A stretch of DNA of 58,052 bases from Pseudomonas triticifolii (GTDB taxonomy: Bacteria > Pseudomonadota > Gammaproteobacteria > Pseudomonadales > Pseudomonadaceae), in NCBI RefSeq assembly GCF_014358015.1, contig NZ_JACONV010000027.1, positions 1 to 58,052 on the forward strand, in the 5' to 3' direction. The translations under genes were made by a program, and so were the position numbers. The notes beneath the pieces were generated by a model. It did no database searches. It was not told where the DNA came from and was given only the letters and a program-made list of their open reading frames with translations. Below are positions 16,174 through 25,155 of this stretch, in pieces (the first letter of the stretch is position 1; each line of letters opens with the position of its first letter).

Positions 16174-16692
16174 TCAGAACGGCATCTTGTAGTGCAGTGC
16201 GTAGCTCTCGATACCATCGTTCGGCTGTTTGATGCCGCCGTTGGAATAGTGAGTCGCACGAATACCCACTTCATGACCGCCCGCAAAGCGCAGACCGAAG
16301 CCAATACGGTCTTCGAAGTTGAAGGCCGAGCCGAACTTGTGGTCTTCAACCTGAGTGTTCGAGAACACCGAAACGCCGATACCTGCCTCGACATACGGCT
16401 TCACGCTGTCGCCTGCGAACTCGTACACCAGCACCGGGGAGAAGGACAGACTGTGGTTGTCCTTGTAATCCTTACCGTCCCAGTACGTGTAAGCGCCGTC
16501 CCAGTAGCCGGTCAGACGACCGATATCGCTCTGCAACCAGCTTTTGTCCCAATCGAACTGCACGCCGAGACGATACGTCATGGTCGATTCGCCGGTTTGC
16601 CCCACCGAGAATTCAACACCATCGGCCTGTGCCATTGAAGCCTGCCCCGCCAGGATGGCCGAGAACACGGCCAGGCAAAAGAGTCTCTTCAT
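16174..16692 (-). CDS. pagL: Lipid A 3-O-deacylase
   Basis: Outer-membrane beta-barrel enzyme that removes the 3-O-acyl chain of lipid A. 172 residues with a signal peptide cleaved near AQA at 21-23. The precursor carries H148, S150 and E162 in the arrangement HxS...E seen for the PagL catalytic triad (HYSN followed 11 residues later by IESY), and the barrel ends with an aromatic-hydrophobic strand and terminal Phe. Strongly like P. aeruginosa PagL. The ATG at 16692 follows AGGA by 8 bases. It lies beside the membrane-lipid cluster but on the opposite strand. Confidence 0.92.
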   Translation of the reverse strand: MKRLFCLAVFSAILAGQASMAQADGVEFSVGQTGESTMTYRLGVQFDWDKSWLQSDIGRLTGYWDGAYTYWDGKDYKDNHSLSFSPVLVYEFAGDSVKPYVEAGIGVSVFSNTQVEDHKFGSAFNFEDRIGFGLRFAGGHEVGIRATHYSNGGIKQPNDGIESYALHYKMPF

Positions 16693-16808
16693 GAGAAACG
16701 TCCTAAATTGTATAAAGTTATGAAAAGTGTCGAAAATCATCAGCCGCGTTTATAGAAATCAAAAACGAAGCGTAAGTTCAGCCCCAAAACGCCTTTTTCA
16801 CGTTTTTT

Positions 16809-17609
16809 TTACAAACTGAAGCTTCTCACATTGTCAGAACTTTTCCATAGGGCAGGTAGGATTTTTCTGAATTTGTCCGGATCGTCACTGGACCAATACA
16901 CCGTCTCGCGCGCCGGGCCCGACGACAGCAGACCGGTATTGGTCAGAAGGCGCTGCAGTTGGCGCGCCACGGCTGCGCCGGTATCGATCAGGCTGATCGA
17001 TTCAGGGAGCATTTGCTGCAGAAGCGGCTTGAGGAAGGGATAGTGCGTGCACCCCAGGATGATGGTGTCGCAACGAGCGGCCAGTAGCGGCTCGACATAA
17101 CGTTCCAGCAGCTGACGAATCCGCTGGCTGTGCAGATCGCCGGTTTCGATCAGTTCGACCAGTCCAGGGCAAGGCTGAGTCACCACACGCACATCACTGG
17201 CAAACAGATCGAGCAACGCTGCAAAGCGCGCGCTCTGCAATGTCCCGGTGGTGGCCAGCACGCCCACCACACCGTTGCGTGTCGCCAGCGCTGCGGGTTT
17301 GACGGCAGGCTCCATGCCGACGATAGGCCAGTCAGGGTAACGCTGCCGGATATGGGCAACACCTGCCGCCGTGGCGGTATTGCACGCAACCACCAGCGCC
17401 TTGGCACCTTGCTCGCGAAAGAAACCGGCAATGGTCAGGCAACGCTCGATAATGAATTCCGGGCTTTTCTCGCCATAAGGAATGTGACCGCAGTCGGCCA
17501 GGTACATCAGCGATTCGTGGGGCAGCAACTGGCGAATTTCGCTCAGCACCGACAGCCCGCCTACGCCGGAATCGAATACACCGACAGGCGCATCGCCGCT
17601 GTAATTCAT
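16809..17609 (-). CDS. murI: Glutamate racemase
   Basis: Makes D-glutamate for peptidoglycan. Motifs GVFDSGVGGLSVL at the N-terminus, VVACNTATAAG (first catalytic cysteine) and ILGCTHYPFL (second catalytic cysteine) are intact. 266 residues. The start at 17609 is favoured by GAGG about 8 bases upstream and matches the family N-terminus; an ATG at 17624 overlapping the moeB stop is an alternative. Last gene of the hemA-prfA-prmC-moeB-murI operon. Confidence 0.95.
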   Translation of the reverse strand: MNYSGDAPVGVFDSGVGGLSVLSEIRQLLPHESLMYLADCGHIPYGEKSPEFIIERCLTIAGFFREQGAKALVVACNTATAAGVAHIRQRYPDWPIVGMEPAVKPAALATRNGVVGVLATTGTLQSARFAALLDLFASDVRVVTQPCPGLVELIETGDLHSQRIRQLLERYVEPLLAARCDTIILGCTHYPFLKPLLQQMLPESISLIDTGAAVARQLQRLLTNTGLLSSGPARETVYWSSDDPDKFRKILPALWKSSDNVRSFSL

Positions 17610-17616
17610 GTGAACC

Positions 17617-18396
17617 TCAGGCATGTCCGCCCTGCCCGCTCGCCACACCGCACACACGGCAACCCGGATCGCGCTTGACCTTCAGCTCTCGAAAACGGGT
17701 GCTCAGCGCATCGATCAGCAACAACCTGCCAACCATCGGCTCGCCAAAGCCTGCGAGCAGTTTCAAGGCTTCAAGCGCCTGCAGGCTGCCCACCAGGCCG
17801 ACCAACGGACCGATGACGCCCGCTTCGCTACAGGTCAGCTCAGCCTCGCTGCCATGTCCATACAGGCAGTGATAACAAGGGCTTTCAGGACGACGCGGAT
17901 CGAAGACAGACAATTGACCTTCAAGCCGGATGGCCGCGCCGCTGACCAAGGGTTTGCCTGCTGCCACACAGGCGGCATTGACCGCTTCGCGAGTGGAAAA
18001 GTTATCGGAGCAATCCAGCACCAGATCAACCGCCTGTACGGCAGCGCTCAACGAATCGGCGTCCAGCGCCTCGCGATGGGCGACCAGTTTCACTTCGGGG
18101 TTGATGGCGGTCAGGCGGGCGATGGCCGAATCCACTTTGGCCATGCCCACACTCGGCGTGTCATGGATGATCTGCCGTTGCAGATTGGTCAGGTCGACGC
18201 TGTCGAAATCCGCCAGATGCAGTTCACCCAGGCCCGCAGCGGCCAGGTAAAGCGCAACCGGCGAGCCAAGCCCGCCCATGCCGACCACCAGCGCACGACT
18301 CTGCCTGAGACGCAGTTGCCCCTCGATATCCACGTGTTGCAGCAGGATCTGACGGCTATAGCGCAACAGCTCCTGATCACTCAGCACGGCCTGCAT
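17617..18396 (-). CDS. moeB: Molybdopterin-synthase adenylyltransferase
   Basis: 259-residue ThiF/MoeB/HesA E1-like enzyme that adenylates the C-terminus of a small sulfur carrier such as MoaD. The nucleotide-binding loop VVGMGGLGSPVALYLA, the DCSDNFSTR segment and zinc-binding CYHC and CRVC pairs are present. Overlaps the 3' end of prmC by 16 bases. Position between prmC and murI is standard for Pseudomonas. ThiF-type function is a less likely alternative. Confidence 0.88.
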   Translation of the reverse strand: MQAVLSDQELLRYSRQILLQHVDIEGQLRLRQSRALVVGMGGLGSPVALYLAAAGLGELHLADFDSVDLTNLQRQIIHDTPSVGMAKVDSAIARLTAINPEVKLVAHREALDADSLSAAVQAVDLVLDCSDNFSTREAVNAACVAAGKPLVSGAAIRLEGQLSVFDPRRPESPCYHCLYGHGSEAELTCSEAGVIGPLVGLVGSLQALEALKLLAGFGEPMVGRLLLIDALSTRFRELKVKRDPGCRVCGVASGQGGHA

Positions 18397-19214
18397 CCAA
18401 AGGTAATGCGCTCGTGCTCACCGAGGTCGCGGCGAGTCTGTATGCGTTCGAAACCCTGCTGGATCAGCAGGTCGCGCACCGCGGCACCCTGATCATAACC
18501 ATGCTCCAGCAACAACCAGCCACCCGGACTCAAATGGGCCGGTGCCTGGCCAATAATCATGCGTAAATCGTCCAGACCGTCCGCGCCTGCGGTCAGCGCA
18601 CTGCTCGGTTCAAAACGCACATCACCGGCCGACAGATGTGGGTCGGCCTCGGCGATGTACGGCGGATTGCTGATGATCAGGTCAAATTGCCGCCCTTGCA
18701 ACGCACTGAACCAGTGGCTTTCAAGAACTTCAGCGTTATCCAGCTGCAGTCGTTGGCGGTTGCGTTCGGCCAGGGCTACGGCTTCAGGCACACGATCGAC
18801 AGCGGTCACTTTCCACTGCTGACGGTCGTTGGCCAGCGCCAGGCCGATGGCCCCGGTTCCGGTTCCCAGATCCAGCACCCTGGCTGGCGCAAAGGCAGGC
18901 ACCTGCTCCAGTGCAGCTTCGACCAGCATCTCGGTTTCCGGACGCGGGATCAGCGTGTGCGGTGCCACTTCAAGGTCGAGCTTCCAGAAGCCTTGCTGAC
19001 CCAGAATGTACGCCACCGGCTCGCCTGTGCGTCGGCGCCGCAGGTAATCGGCGAACGCCAGGGCCGCTTCGGTGCTGACAATACGCTCCGGCCAGGTGTG
19101 CAAAAAGCTGCGAGGTTTGCCCAGAGCGGCAGCGAGCAGCAGCTCGGCGTCGAGCCGCGCGGTCGGAGAATCGGGAATTTCAGCGCTTCTTAACAAGCTG
19201 GCGATGATGGTCAT
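18381..19214 (-). CDS. prmC: Peptide chain release factor N5-glutamine methyltransferase
   Basis: Methylates the glutamine of the GGQ motif of release factors RF1 and RF2. The SAM-binding VLDLGTGTGAIGLALA and catalytic ISNPPYI motifs are clear; 277 residues. Its ATG follows directly on the prfA stop (TAAATG), coupling enzyme and substrate genes. Confidence 0.95.
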   Translation of the reverse strand: MTIIASLLRSAEIPDSPTARLDAELLLAAALGKPRSFLHTWPERIVSTEAALAFADYLRRRRTGEPVAYILGQQGFWKLDLEVAPHTLIPRPETEMLVEAALEQVPAFAPARVLDLGTGTGAIGLALANDRQQWKVTAVDRVPEAVALAERNRQRLQLDNAEVLESHWFSALQGRQFDLIISNPPYIAEADPHLSAGDVRFEPSSALTAGADGLDDLRMIIGQAPAHLSPGGWLLLEHGYDQGAAVRDLLIQQGFERIQTRRDLGEHERITFGCRPC

Positions 19215-20297
19215 TTACTCACCCAGTGCCGCAAGTTGATCAGCATGATATTCAGCGAGTAGCGGCTCTATCACTGCATCGACTCCACCGGCCATTACTT
19301 CATCCAGTGAATACAACGTCAAATTCACACGGTGATCCGTCACTCGCCCCTGAGGGAAATTGTAGGTACGAATACGCTCCGAACGATCGCCCGAGCCTAC
19401 GAGCAGTTTGCGCTCACTGGCGATTGCATTGGCGGCGGCGCTGGTCTGCTGATCGTTGAGCTTGGCAGACAGCCAGGACATCGCCCGGGCTCTGTTCTTG
19501 TGCTGCGAACGCTCTTCCTGACACTCGACAACAATACCTGACGGCAAGTGCGTGATGCGGATGGCCGAGTCAGTCTTGTTGACGTGCTGACCACCGGCAC
19601 CGGACGAGCGATAGGTATCGACGCGCAGATCGGCCGGATTAATCTCGATGGCCTGCTGCTCATCGGGCTCGGGCAGAACCGCAACTGTGCAGGCCGAGGT
19701 ATGAATACGCCCCTGGGACTCCGTCTCGGGCACACGTTGTACGCGGTGAGCACCGGACTCGAATTTCAGCTTGCCGTAGACGTTCTCGCCTTCGACACGG
19801 GCAATGACTTCCTTGTAGCCGCCGTGCTCGCCTTCGTTCTCGGACAGCACTTCAACACGCCAGCCACGTCGCTCCGCGTAACGCGAATACATGCGAAACA
19901 GATCACCGGAGAAAATCGCGGCCTCGTCGCCGCCAGTGCCGGCACGAATTTCCAGAAAGACGTTGCGCCCGTCGTTCGGGTCCTTGGGCAGCAACATGCG
20001 CTGCAACTGCGCCTCCAGCTCGACCAACTGCAGCTTGGTCTCGCGCACTTCCTCGACCGCCATTTCGCGCATGTCAGGGTCGCTGTCCTTGAGCAGCGCC
20101 TGTGCGCCCTCAAGGTCGGACACCAGCTTGATGCGCTGAGTGTAGAGCGCGATCACCGGCTCTACCTCGGCGTACTCACGGGAGTAGGCACGAAATTTGG
20201 TCTGATCGCTGATGACTTCTGCGTCGCCCAGCAACGCAGTCAGTTCCTCGAAGCGGTCGCTGAGCACATCCAGCTTGTTGAGCAGTGAAGCTTTCAT
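19215..20297 (-). CDS. prfA: Peptide chain release factor 1
   Basis: Recognises UAA and UAG and releases the finished peptide. GAGGQHVNKTDSA holds the catalytic GGQ that PrmC methylates, and HTSACTVAVLPEP lies just before the codon-recognition region. 360 residues, standard length. Its ATG overlaps the hemA stop by 4 bases (ATGA). Confidence 0.96.
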   Translation of the reverse strand: MKASLLNKLDVLSDRFEELTALLGDAEVISDQTKFRAYSREYAEVEPVIALYTQRIKLVSDLEGAQALLKDSDPDMREMAVEEVRETKLQLVELEAQLQRMLLPKDPNDGRNVFLEIRAGTGGDEAAIFSGDLFRMYSRYAERRGWRVEVLSENEGEHGGYKEVIARVEGENVYGKLKFESGAHRVQRVPETESQGRIHTSACTVAVLPEPDEQQAIEINPADLRVDTYRSSGAGGQHVNKTDSAIRITHLPSGIVVECQEERSQHKNRARAMSWLSAKLNDQQTSAAANAIASERKLLVGSGDRSERIRTYNFPQGRVTDHRVNLTLYSLDEVMAGGVDAVIEPLLAEYHADQLAALGE

Positions 20298-21571
20298 TGC
20301 GGGGTTTTATCCGTCGAGCCCTCACCGAGGGCAAAAAGTTCCTGGGCCATGGCCAGCGCATCGACGCGGCCTTCGGCAGACAGCTTCTTGAGCTGAACGC
20401 TTGGCGCGTGCAGCAATTTATTGGTCAGACCGCGCGCGAGTTGAATCAGCACTTCTTCGGCATTGCCGCCATTGGCCAGCATCCGTTGCGCCTTGCTCAG
20501 TTCTTCGTCCCGCAACCGCTCGCTCTGCTGACGGTAGGCGCGCAGTACATCAACCGCTGCCAGCTCGCGCAGACGGGACATAAAGTCCTCGGCCCCGGCG
20601 CTGACCAGTTGTTCAGCCGCAAGGGCTGCGCCCTGACGACTCTTGAGATTCTCGGCGACGACTTCGTGCAGGTCGTCGACGCTGTACAGATAAACGTCAT
20701 CCAGTTCGCCGACCTCGGGCTCGATATCCCGGGGTACGGCGATATCCACCATGAAGATCGGCTTGTGCTTGCGCAATTTGAGCGCGCTTTCCACCGCCCC
20801 CTTGCCAAGGATCGGCAACTGACTGGCCGTGGAGCTGATGACAATGTCGCTGTTGACCAGTTCGGCCGGAATATCCGACAACAGCACCGCGTGGGCACCG
20901 AACTCGGCCGCCAGAATACTCGCACGCTCCAGCGTACGGTTGGCCACCACGATACGTTTGACACCCAGATCGTGCAGGTGCCTGGCGACCAGCGTGATGG
21001 TCTCGCCCGCACCGATCAGCAACGCCTGACTGCGCTGCAGGTCACTGAAGATCTGTTTGGCCAGACTGACCGCGGCAAACGCCACCGATACGGGGTTTTC
21101 GCCGATGGCTGTGTCGGTGCGCACCTGCTTGGCGGCACTGAACGTGGCCTGAAACAGACGACCGAGCAACGGACCGACGGTACCCGCCTCGCGGGCCACA
21201 GCGTACGCCGATTTCATCTGACCGAGAATCTGCGGTTCGCCCAACACCAGCGAGTCCAGCCCCGACGCCACCCGCATCATGTGCCGAACAGCGTCATCGT
21301 CCTCATGAACGTAGGCGCTGGCGCGCAGCTCATCGAGACTCAGATGATGATAATCGGCAAGCCAGGCGAGGATCTGGTCGGCCGCCAACTGATCGTGCTC
21401 GATGTACAGCTCGCTTCGGTTGCACGTCGACAGGATGGCGGCCTCACGGCTGTCGGTCAGACGACATAGCTGCTGCAGGGCCTCAACCAACTGTTCCGGC
21501 GTAAATGCAACGCGCTCGCGAACGTCGACCGAGGCGGTCTTATGGTTGATACCAAGTGCAAGGAAGGCCAT
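20294..21571 (-). CDS. hemA: Glutamyl-tRNA reductase
   Basis: Reduces glutamyl-tRNA to glutamate-1-semialdehyde, the first committed step of tetrapyrrole synthesis. ILSTCNRSELY contains the catalytic cysteine (about residue 50), and ALLIGAGETITLVARHL is the NADPH-binding site. 425 residues. It starts the five-gene operon and diverges from the TPR-lipoprotein/lolB operon; the 226-base gap also holds an 8-bp inverted repeat (21666-21673 and 21687-21694). Confidence 0.96.
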   Translation of the reverse strand: MAFLALGINHKTASVDVRERVAFTPEQLVEALQQLCRLTDSREAAILSTCNRSELYIEHDQLAADQILAWLADYHHLSLDELRASAYVHEDDDAVRHMMRVASGLDSLVLGEPQILGQMKSAYAVAREAGTVGPLLGRLFQATFSAAKQVRTDTAIGENPVSVAFAAVSLAKQIFSDLQRSQALLIGAGETITLVARHLHDLGVKRIVVANRTLERASILAAEFGAHAVLLSDIPAELVNSDIVISSTASQLPILGKGAVESALKLRKHKPIFMVDIAVPRDIEPEVGELDDVYLYSVDDLHEVVAENLKSRQGAALAAEQLVSAGAEDFMSRLRELAAVDVLRAYRQQSERLRDEELSKAQRMLANGGNAEEVLIQLARGLTNKLLHAPSVQLKKLSAEGRVDALAMAQELFALGEGSTDKTPQ

Positions 21572-21797
21572 TCAGGGTCGCTGGTGGTGACGTGAAGCCG
21601 GCAATTGTCCTACTTCGATAAGCTCAGAACAACCACCGCATATTATTGTCCCACTAGAATCGCTCGTCGCAGGACACGCCAGAAGGCCTGCGACATCGCT
21701 AAAATCAGCATTACGGTAGTTTTTCCGACGGCTGTGGGTTTGCCACCAGCCTTGTGTCATGATGCTCCAAACCGCAGGTAAGCCGCCCTTTTTATAT

Positions 21798-23525
21798 ATG
21801 AATAGATCCTCCGCGCTGTTCCTCGCCCTCGCCTTTCTCGGTGGCTGTCAGTCCATGGCTCCGGTGTCTCCGCAGCCCGAGCCTGCCCGAAAAGACGCTC
21901 CGCCCGCGCCTGAAACCAAGCCGCAGGTCTATGGCTCGTTCACCCAGGAAACCCTGGTCAGCCTGCTGAGCGCCGAACTGGCTGGCCAACGCAATCGTTT
22001 CGATATTGCGCTGGACAACTATGTCACCCAGGCGATCAAGACTCAGGACCCGGGCGTTTCCGAGCGAGCCTATCGTATCGCCGAGTACCTGGGTGCCGAT
22101 CAGTCGGCGCTGGACACTGCGATGATCTGGGCGAAAAACGACCCGACCAATCTTGAGGCACAACGCGCCGCTGCCATTCAGCTGGCGCGCTCGGGACGCT
22201 ATGACGACTCCATGGTGTACATGGAAAAAGTCCTGCAGGGCCAGGGCGACACACATTTCGATTTTCTTGCGTTGTCTGCCGCCGAGACTGACTCCGACAC
22301 CCGTAACGGGCTGCTCAAGAGTTTTGACCGGTTGCTCGGCAAATACCCGAACAATGGCCAGTTGATCTTCGGCAAGGCCCTGCTGCTGCAACAGAATGGC
22401 GACGCCGAACAATCGCTCAAACTGCTGGAAGACAACCCGCCGAAGGAAGGCGAAGTCGCGCCGATCCTCCTGCGCACCCGTCTGCTGCAGAGCATGGGGC
22501 GTGGCAAGGAAGCGCTGCCTATCCTGGAAAAAAGCATCAAGAAATACCCGGACGACAAGCGTCTGCGCCTGACCTATGCCCGCATGCTGGTCGAACAGAA
22601 CCGCATGGAAGACGCCAAGGTGCAGTTCTCAAGCCTTGTGCAGCAGTACCCCGATGATGATGAACTGCGCTTTTCGCTGGCACTGGTCTGCCTGGAAGCC
22701 AAGGCCTGGGACGAAGCGGCAGGCTACCTCGAAGAGCTGATTGAACGCGGCGCTCACGTTGACTCGGCGCACTTGAACCTGGGCCGCATTCATGAAGAGA
22801 AAGACGACCCGCAAAGCGCGCTGGACGAATACGCTCAGGTTGGCCCCGGTACCGACTTCCTGACCGCCCAGTTGCGTCAGAGCGATATTCTGATCAGCAA
22901 CGGCAATGCTGCCGAAGCCTCCAGGCGGCTGGCAGAGGCACGTGCCGATCAGCCGGATTACGCCATCCAGTTGTACCTGATCGAAGCAGAAACCCTGACC
23001 AGCAACAATCATGCGGATCGTGGCTGGCAGGTACTCAGCCAGGCGCTCAAGCAATACCCGGACGACGTCAACCTGCTTTATACCCGTGCCATGCTGGCGG
23101 AGAAGCGCAACGATCTGGCGCAGATGGAGAAAGACCTGCGGGCGATCATCAAGCGCGAACCGGAAAACGCCATGGCGCTCAACGCGCTGGGTTACACCCT
23201 CTCGGACCGCACCACGCGCTACGCCGAGGCCAAGGACCTGATCGAAAAGGCCCTCGCGCTGACGCCTGACGACCCTGCGGTTCTCGACAGCCTCGGCTGG
23301 GTGAACTACCGACTGGGCAACCTGGACGAGGCCGAGCGCTTGCTGCGCAGGGCGCTTGAACGCTTCCCCGACCACGAAGTCGCCGCTCACCTGGGCGAAG
23401 TATTGTGGGCCAAGGGTGAACAGCGCGAAGCCCGAAAAGTGTGGGGCAAGGCCCTGGAACAACAACCCGATAGCCCTATTCTGCGCAGCACACTGCGGCG
23501 CTTGACCGGATCAGAGACCCTTTGA
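21798..23525 (+). CDS. TPR-repeat outer-membrane lipoprotein
   Basis: 575 residues. A lipoprotein signal peptide ends in LAFLGGC with the lipidated cysteine at residue 17, followed by a proline-rich linker and about 12 tetratricopeptide repeats (for example AMALNALGYTLSDRT and PAVLDSLGWVNYRLG). It corresponds to the PA4667 type. Probably a periplasm-facing scaffold; precise partner unknown. It is immediately upstream of lolB (4-base gap) and likely co-transcribed with it and ispE. ATG 21798 is chosen because it yields the signal peptide. Confidence 0.88.
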   Translation: MNRSSALFLALAFLGGCQSMAPVSPQPEPARKDAPPAPETKPQVYGSFTQETLVSLLSAELAGQRNRFDIALDNYVTQAIKTQDPGVSERAYRIAEYLGADQSALDTAMIWAKNDPTNLEAQRAAAIQLARSGRYDDSMVYMEKVLQGQGDTHFDFLALSAAETDSDTRNGLLKSFDRLLGKYPNNGQLIFGKALLLQQNGDAEQSLKLLEDNPPKEGEVAPILLRTRLLQSMGRGKEALPILEKSIKKYPDDKRLRLTYARMLVEQNRMEDAKVQFSSLVQQYPDDDELRFSLALVCLEAKAWDEAAGYLEELIERGAHVDSAHLNLGRIHEEKDDPQSALDEYAQVGPGTDFLTAQLRQSDILISNGNAAEASRRLAEARADQPDYAIQLYLIEAETLTSNNHADRGWQVLSQALKQYPDDVNLLYTRAMLAEKRNDLAQMEKDLRAIIKREPENAMALNALGYTLSDRTTRYAEAKDLIEKALALTPDDPAVLDSLGWVNYRLGNLDEAERLLRRALERFPDHEVAAHLGEVLWAKGEQREARKVWGKALEQQPDSPILRSTLRRLTGSETL

Positions 23526-23529
23526 CGTT

Positions 23530-24147
23530 ATGTTTTTGCGCCACGTAGTTGTATTCAGCCTCATCGCCCTGCTCGCCGGCTGCGCCGGCCTCACCTCCCG
23601 CGAAGCGGTTCAGGGCAAGGGCGATCCCGCGCAATGGCGCGAACACAAACAACAACTGAGCAGCCTCGACGGCTGGCAGATCAACGGCAAGGTCGGCATT
23701 CGTGCACCGAAGGATTCCGGCAGTGGCACGTTGTTCTGGCTGCAACGCCAGGATTATTACGATATTCGCCTTTCCGGCCCTCTGGGACGCGGCGCGGCAC
23801 GTCTGACCGGCAGACCTGGCGCTGTCTCGCTCGAAGTGGCGAATCAAGGCCGCTACGAAGCCAAAACGCCTGAAGAACTGCTTCAGGACCAGTTGGGCTG
23901 GAGACTTCCGGTATCGCACCTGGTCTGGTGGGTCCGTGGCCTGCCTGCGCCGGACAGCAAAAGCCAGGTCACGCTGGATGGCGACAGCCGCCTGGCCAGT
24001 CTTGACCAGGATGGCTGGCAGGTCGAATACCTCAGTTATGTCGAACAGAATGGCTTCTGGCTGCCCGAGCGCGTGAAACTGCATGGCCAGGACCTCGATG
24101 TCACGCTGGTCATCAAGGACTGGCAGCCTCGCAAACTGGGGCAGTGA
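23530..24147 (+). CDS. lolB: Outer-membrane lipoprotein insertase LolB
   Basis: Accepts lipoproteins from LolA and inserts them into the inner leaflet of the outer membrane. 205 residues with lipobox LLAGC (Cys18) and the LolB segment DGWQINGKVGIR followed by strands typical of the half-barrel. Standard upstream partner of ispE in gammaproteobacteria. Its stop codon lies 2 bases before the ispE ATG. Confidence 0.94.
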   Translation: MFLRHVVVFSLIALLAGCAGLTSREAVQGKGDPAQWREHKQQLSSLDGWQINGKVGIRAPKDSGSGTLFWLQRQDYYDIRLSGPLGRGAARLTGRPGAVSLEVANQGRYEAKTPEELLQDQLGWRLPVSHLVWWVRGLPAPDSKSQVTLDGDSRLASLDQDGWQVEYLSYVEQNGFWLPERVKLHGQDLDVTLVIKDWQPRKLGQ

Positions 24148-24149
24148 TC

Positions 24150-24998
24150 ATGCGCACACCACAACTGGTACTGCCCGCCCCGGCAAAACTCAACCTCATG
24201 CTGCACATTCTTGGACGTCGTCCCGACGGCTATCACGAACTGCAGACCCTCTTTCAGTTCCTCGATTACGGGGACGAACTGGGCTTTGCGGTTCGGGAAG
24301 ACGGCGAGATACGTCTGCAGACCGAAGTGCCCGGCGTCCCGCATGACAGCAACCTGATCGTCAAGGCAGCCCGCGCACTGCAAGCACAGTCGGGTTGCAC
24401 ACTGGGAATGGACATCTGGCTGGAAAAGCGTCTGCCCATGGGCGGCGGCATCGGCGGCGGAAGCTCTGATGCGGCGACCACACTGCTGGGCCTGAACCAC
24501 TTGTGGAATCTTGGCTGGGATGAAGATCGCCTGGCCGCACTGGGCCTGACGCTGGGCGCGGATGTTCCGGTTTTCGTGCGTGGACATGCAGCCTTTGCCG
24601 AAGGCGTCGGAGAAATTCTGACCCCTGTAAACCCCGAAGAACCGTGGTATTTGGTGCTTGTGCCGCAAGTCGCTGTAAGTACAGCAGAAATTTTTTCAGA
24701 TCCGTTGTTGACACGCGACTCTGCTCCCATTAAAGTGCGCCCCGTTCCCAAGGGAAACAGTCGAAATGACTGTAAAGCGGTTGTAGAGAGGCGTTACCCT
24801 GAAGTACGTAACGCTTTGAATTTGTTAGGTAATTTTACCGAAGCAAAATTAACCGGAACTGGAAGTTGTGTGTTTGGGGCCTTCCCAAACAAAGCTGAAG
24901 CTGATAAAGTCTCGGCCCTTCTTACAGAGACCCTTACAGGGTTTGTAGCGAAAGGAAGCAACATCTCGATGTTGCATCGCAAGCTTCAAAATCTGTAG
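24150..24998 (+). CDS. ispE: 4-diphosphocytidyl-2-C-methyl-D-erythritol kinase
   Basis: Methylerythritol phosphate pathway kinase of the GHMP family. ATP-binding LPMGGGIGGGSSDAATTL is near residues 94-111 and the C-terminal LTGTGSCVFGAF motif is intact. 282 residues from ATG 24150 (a GTG 6 bases upstream is less likely). The last third (from about 24660) is visibly richer in A/T with codons such as TTA, AGG and GTA that are uncommon in its neighbours, and it contains a promoter for tRNA-Gln/prs. Confidence 0.95.
   Translation: MRTPQLVLPAPAKLNLMLHILGRRPDGYHELQTLFQFLDYGDELGFAVREDGEIRLQTEVPGVPHDSNLIVKAARALQAQSGCTLGMDIWLEKRLPMGGGIGGGSSDAATTLLGLNHLWNLGWDEDRLAALGLTLGADVPVFVRGHAAFAEGVGEILTPVNPEEPWYLVLVPQVAVSTAEIFSDPLLTRDSAPIKVRPVPKGNSRNDCKAVVERRYPEVRNALNLLGNFTEAKLTGTGSCVFGAFPNKAEADKVSALLTETLTGFVAKGSNISMLHRKLQNL
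24708..24736 (+). promoter_or_regulatory. Predicted promoter inside ispE for tRNA-Gln and prs
   Basis: TTGACA (24708-24713), exactly 17 bases, TAAAGT (24731-24736). It lies in the A/T-rich end of ispE, 300 bases before tRNA-Gln, with no other gene start between. Confidence 0.5.
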
Positions 24999-25035
24999 CA
25001 GGAATTGAGTGCTAGGCACTCGATTGATTCAATAC

Positions 25036-25110
25036 AGGGGCGTCGCCAAGCGGTAAGGCAGCAGGTTTTGATCCTGCCATGCGTTGGTTCGAATCCAGCC
25101 GCCCCTGCCA
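25036..25110 (+). tRNA. tRNA-Gln (TTG anticodon)
   Basis: 75-base tRNA with acceptor stem AGGGGCG/CGCCCCT, D arm, anticodon stem GCAGG/CCTGC with loop TTTTGAT (anticodon TTG at 25068-25070), T arm GGTTCGAATCC and encoded CCA. It sits between ispE and prs, as in other Pseudomonas, and is probably processed from a shared transcript. Confidence 0.96.
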
Positions 25111-25155
25111 TTTTCTATACTCATCCAGGTTACCCTCAGCCTCTAGGTACTGCGC

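Noticed and set aside
20285..21469. 394-codon plus-strand open frame opposite hemA
   Set aside because: Antisense shadow of hemA, rich in Gln/Arg/His as typical for such frames.
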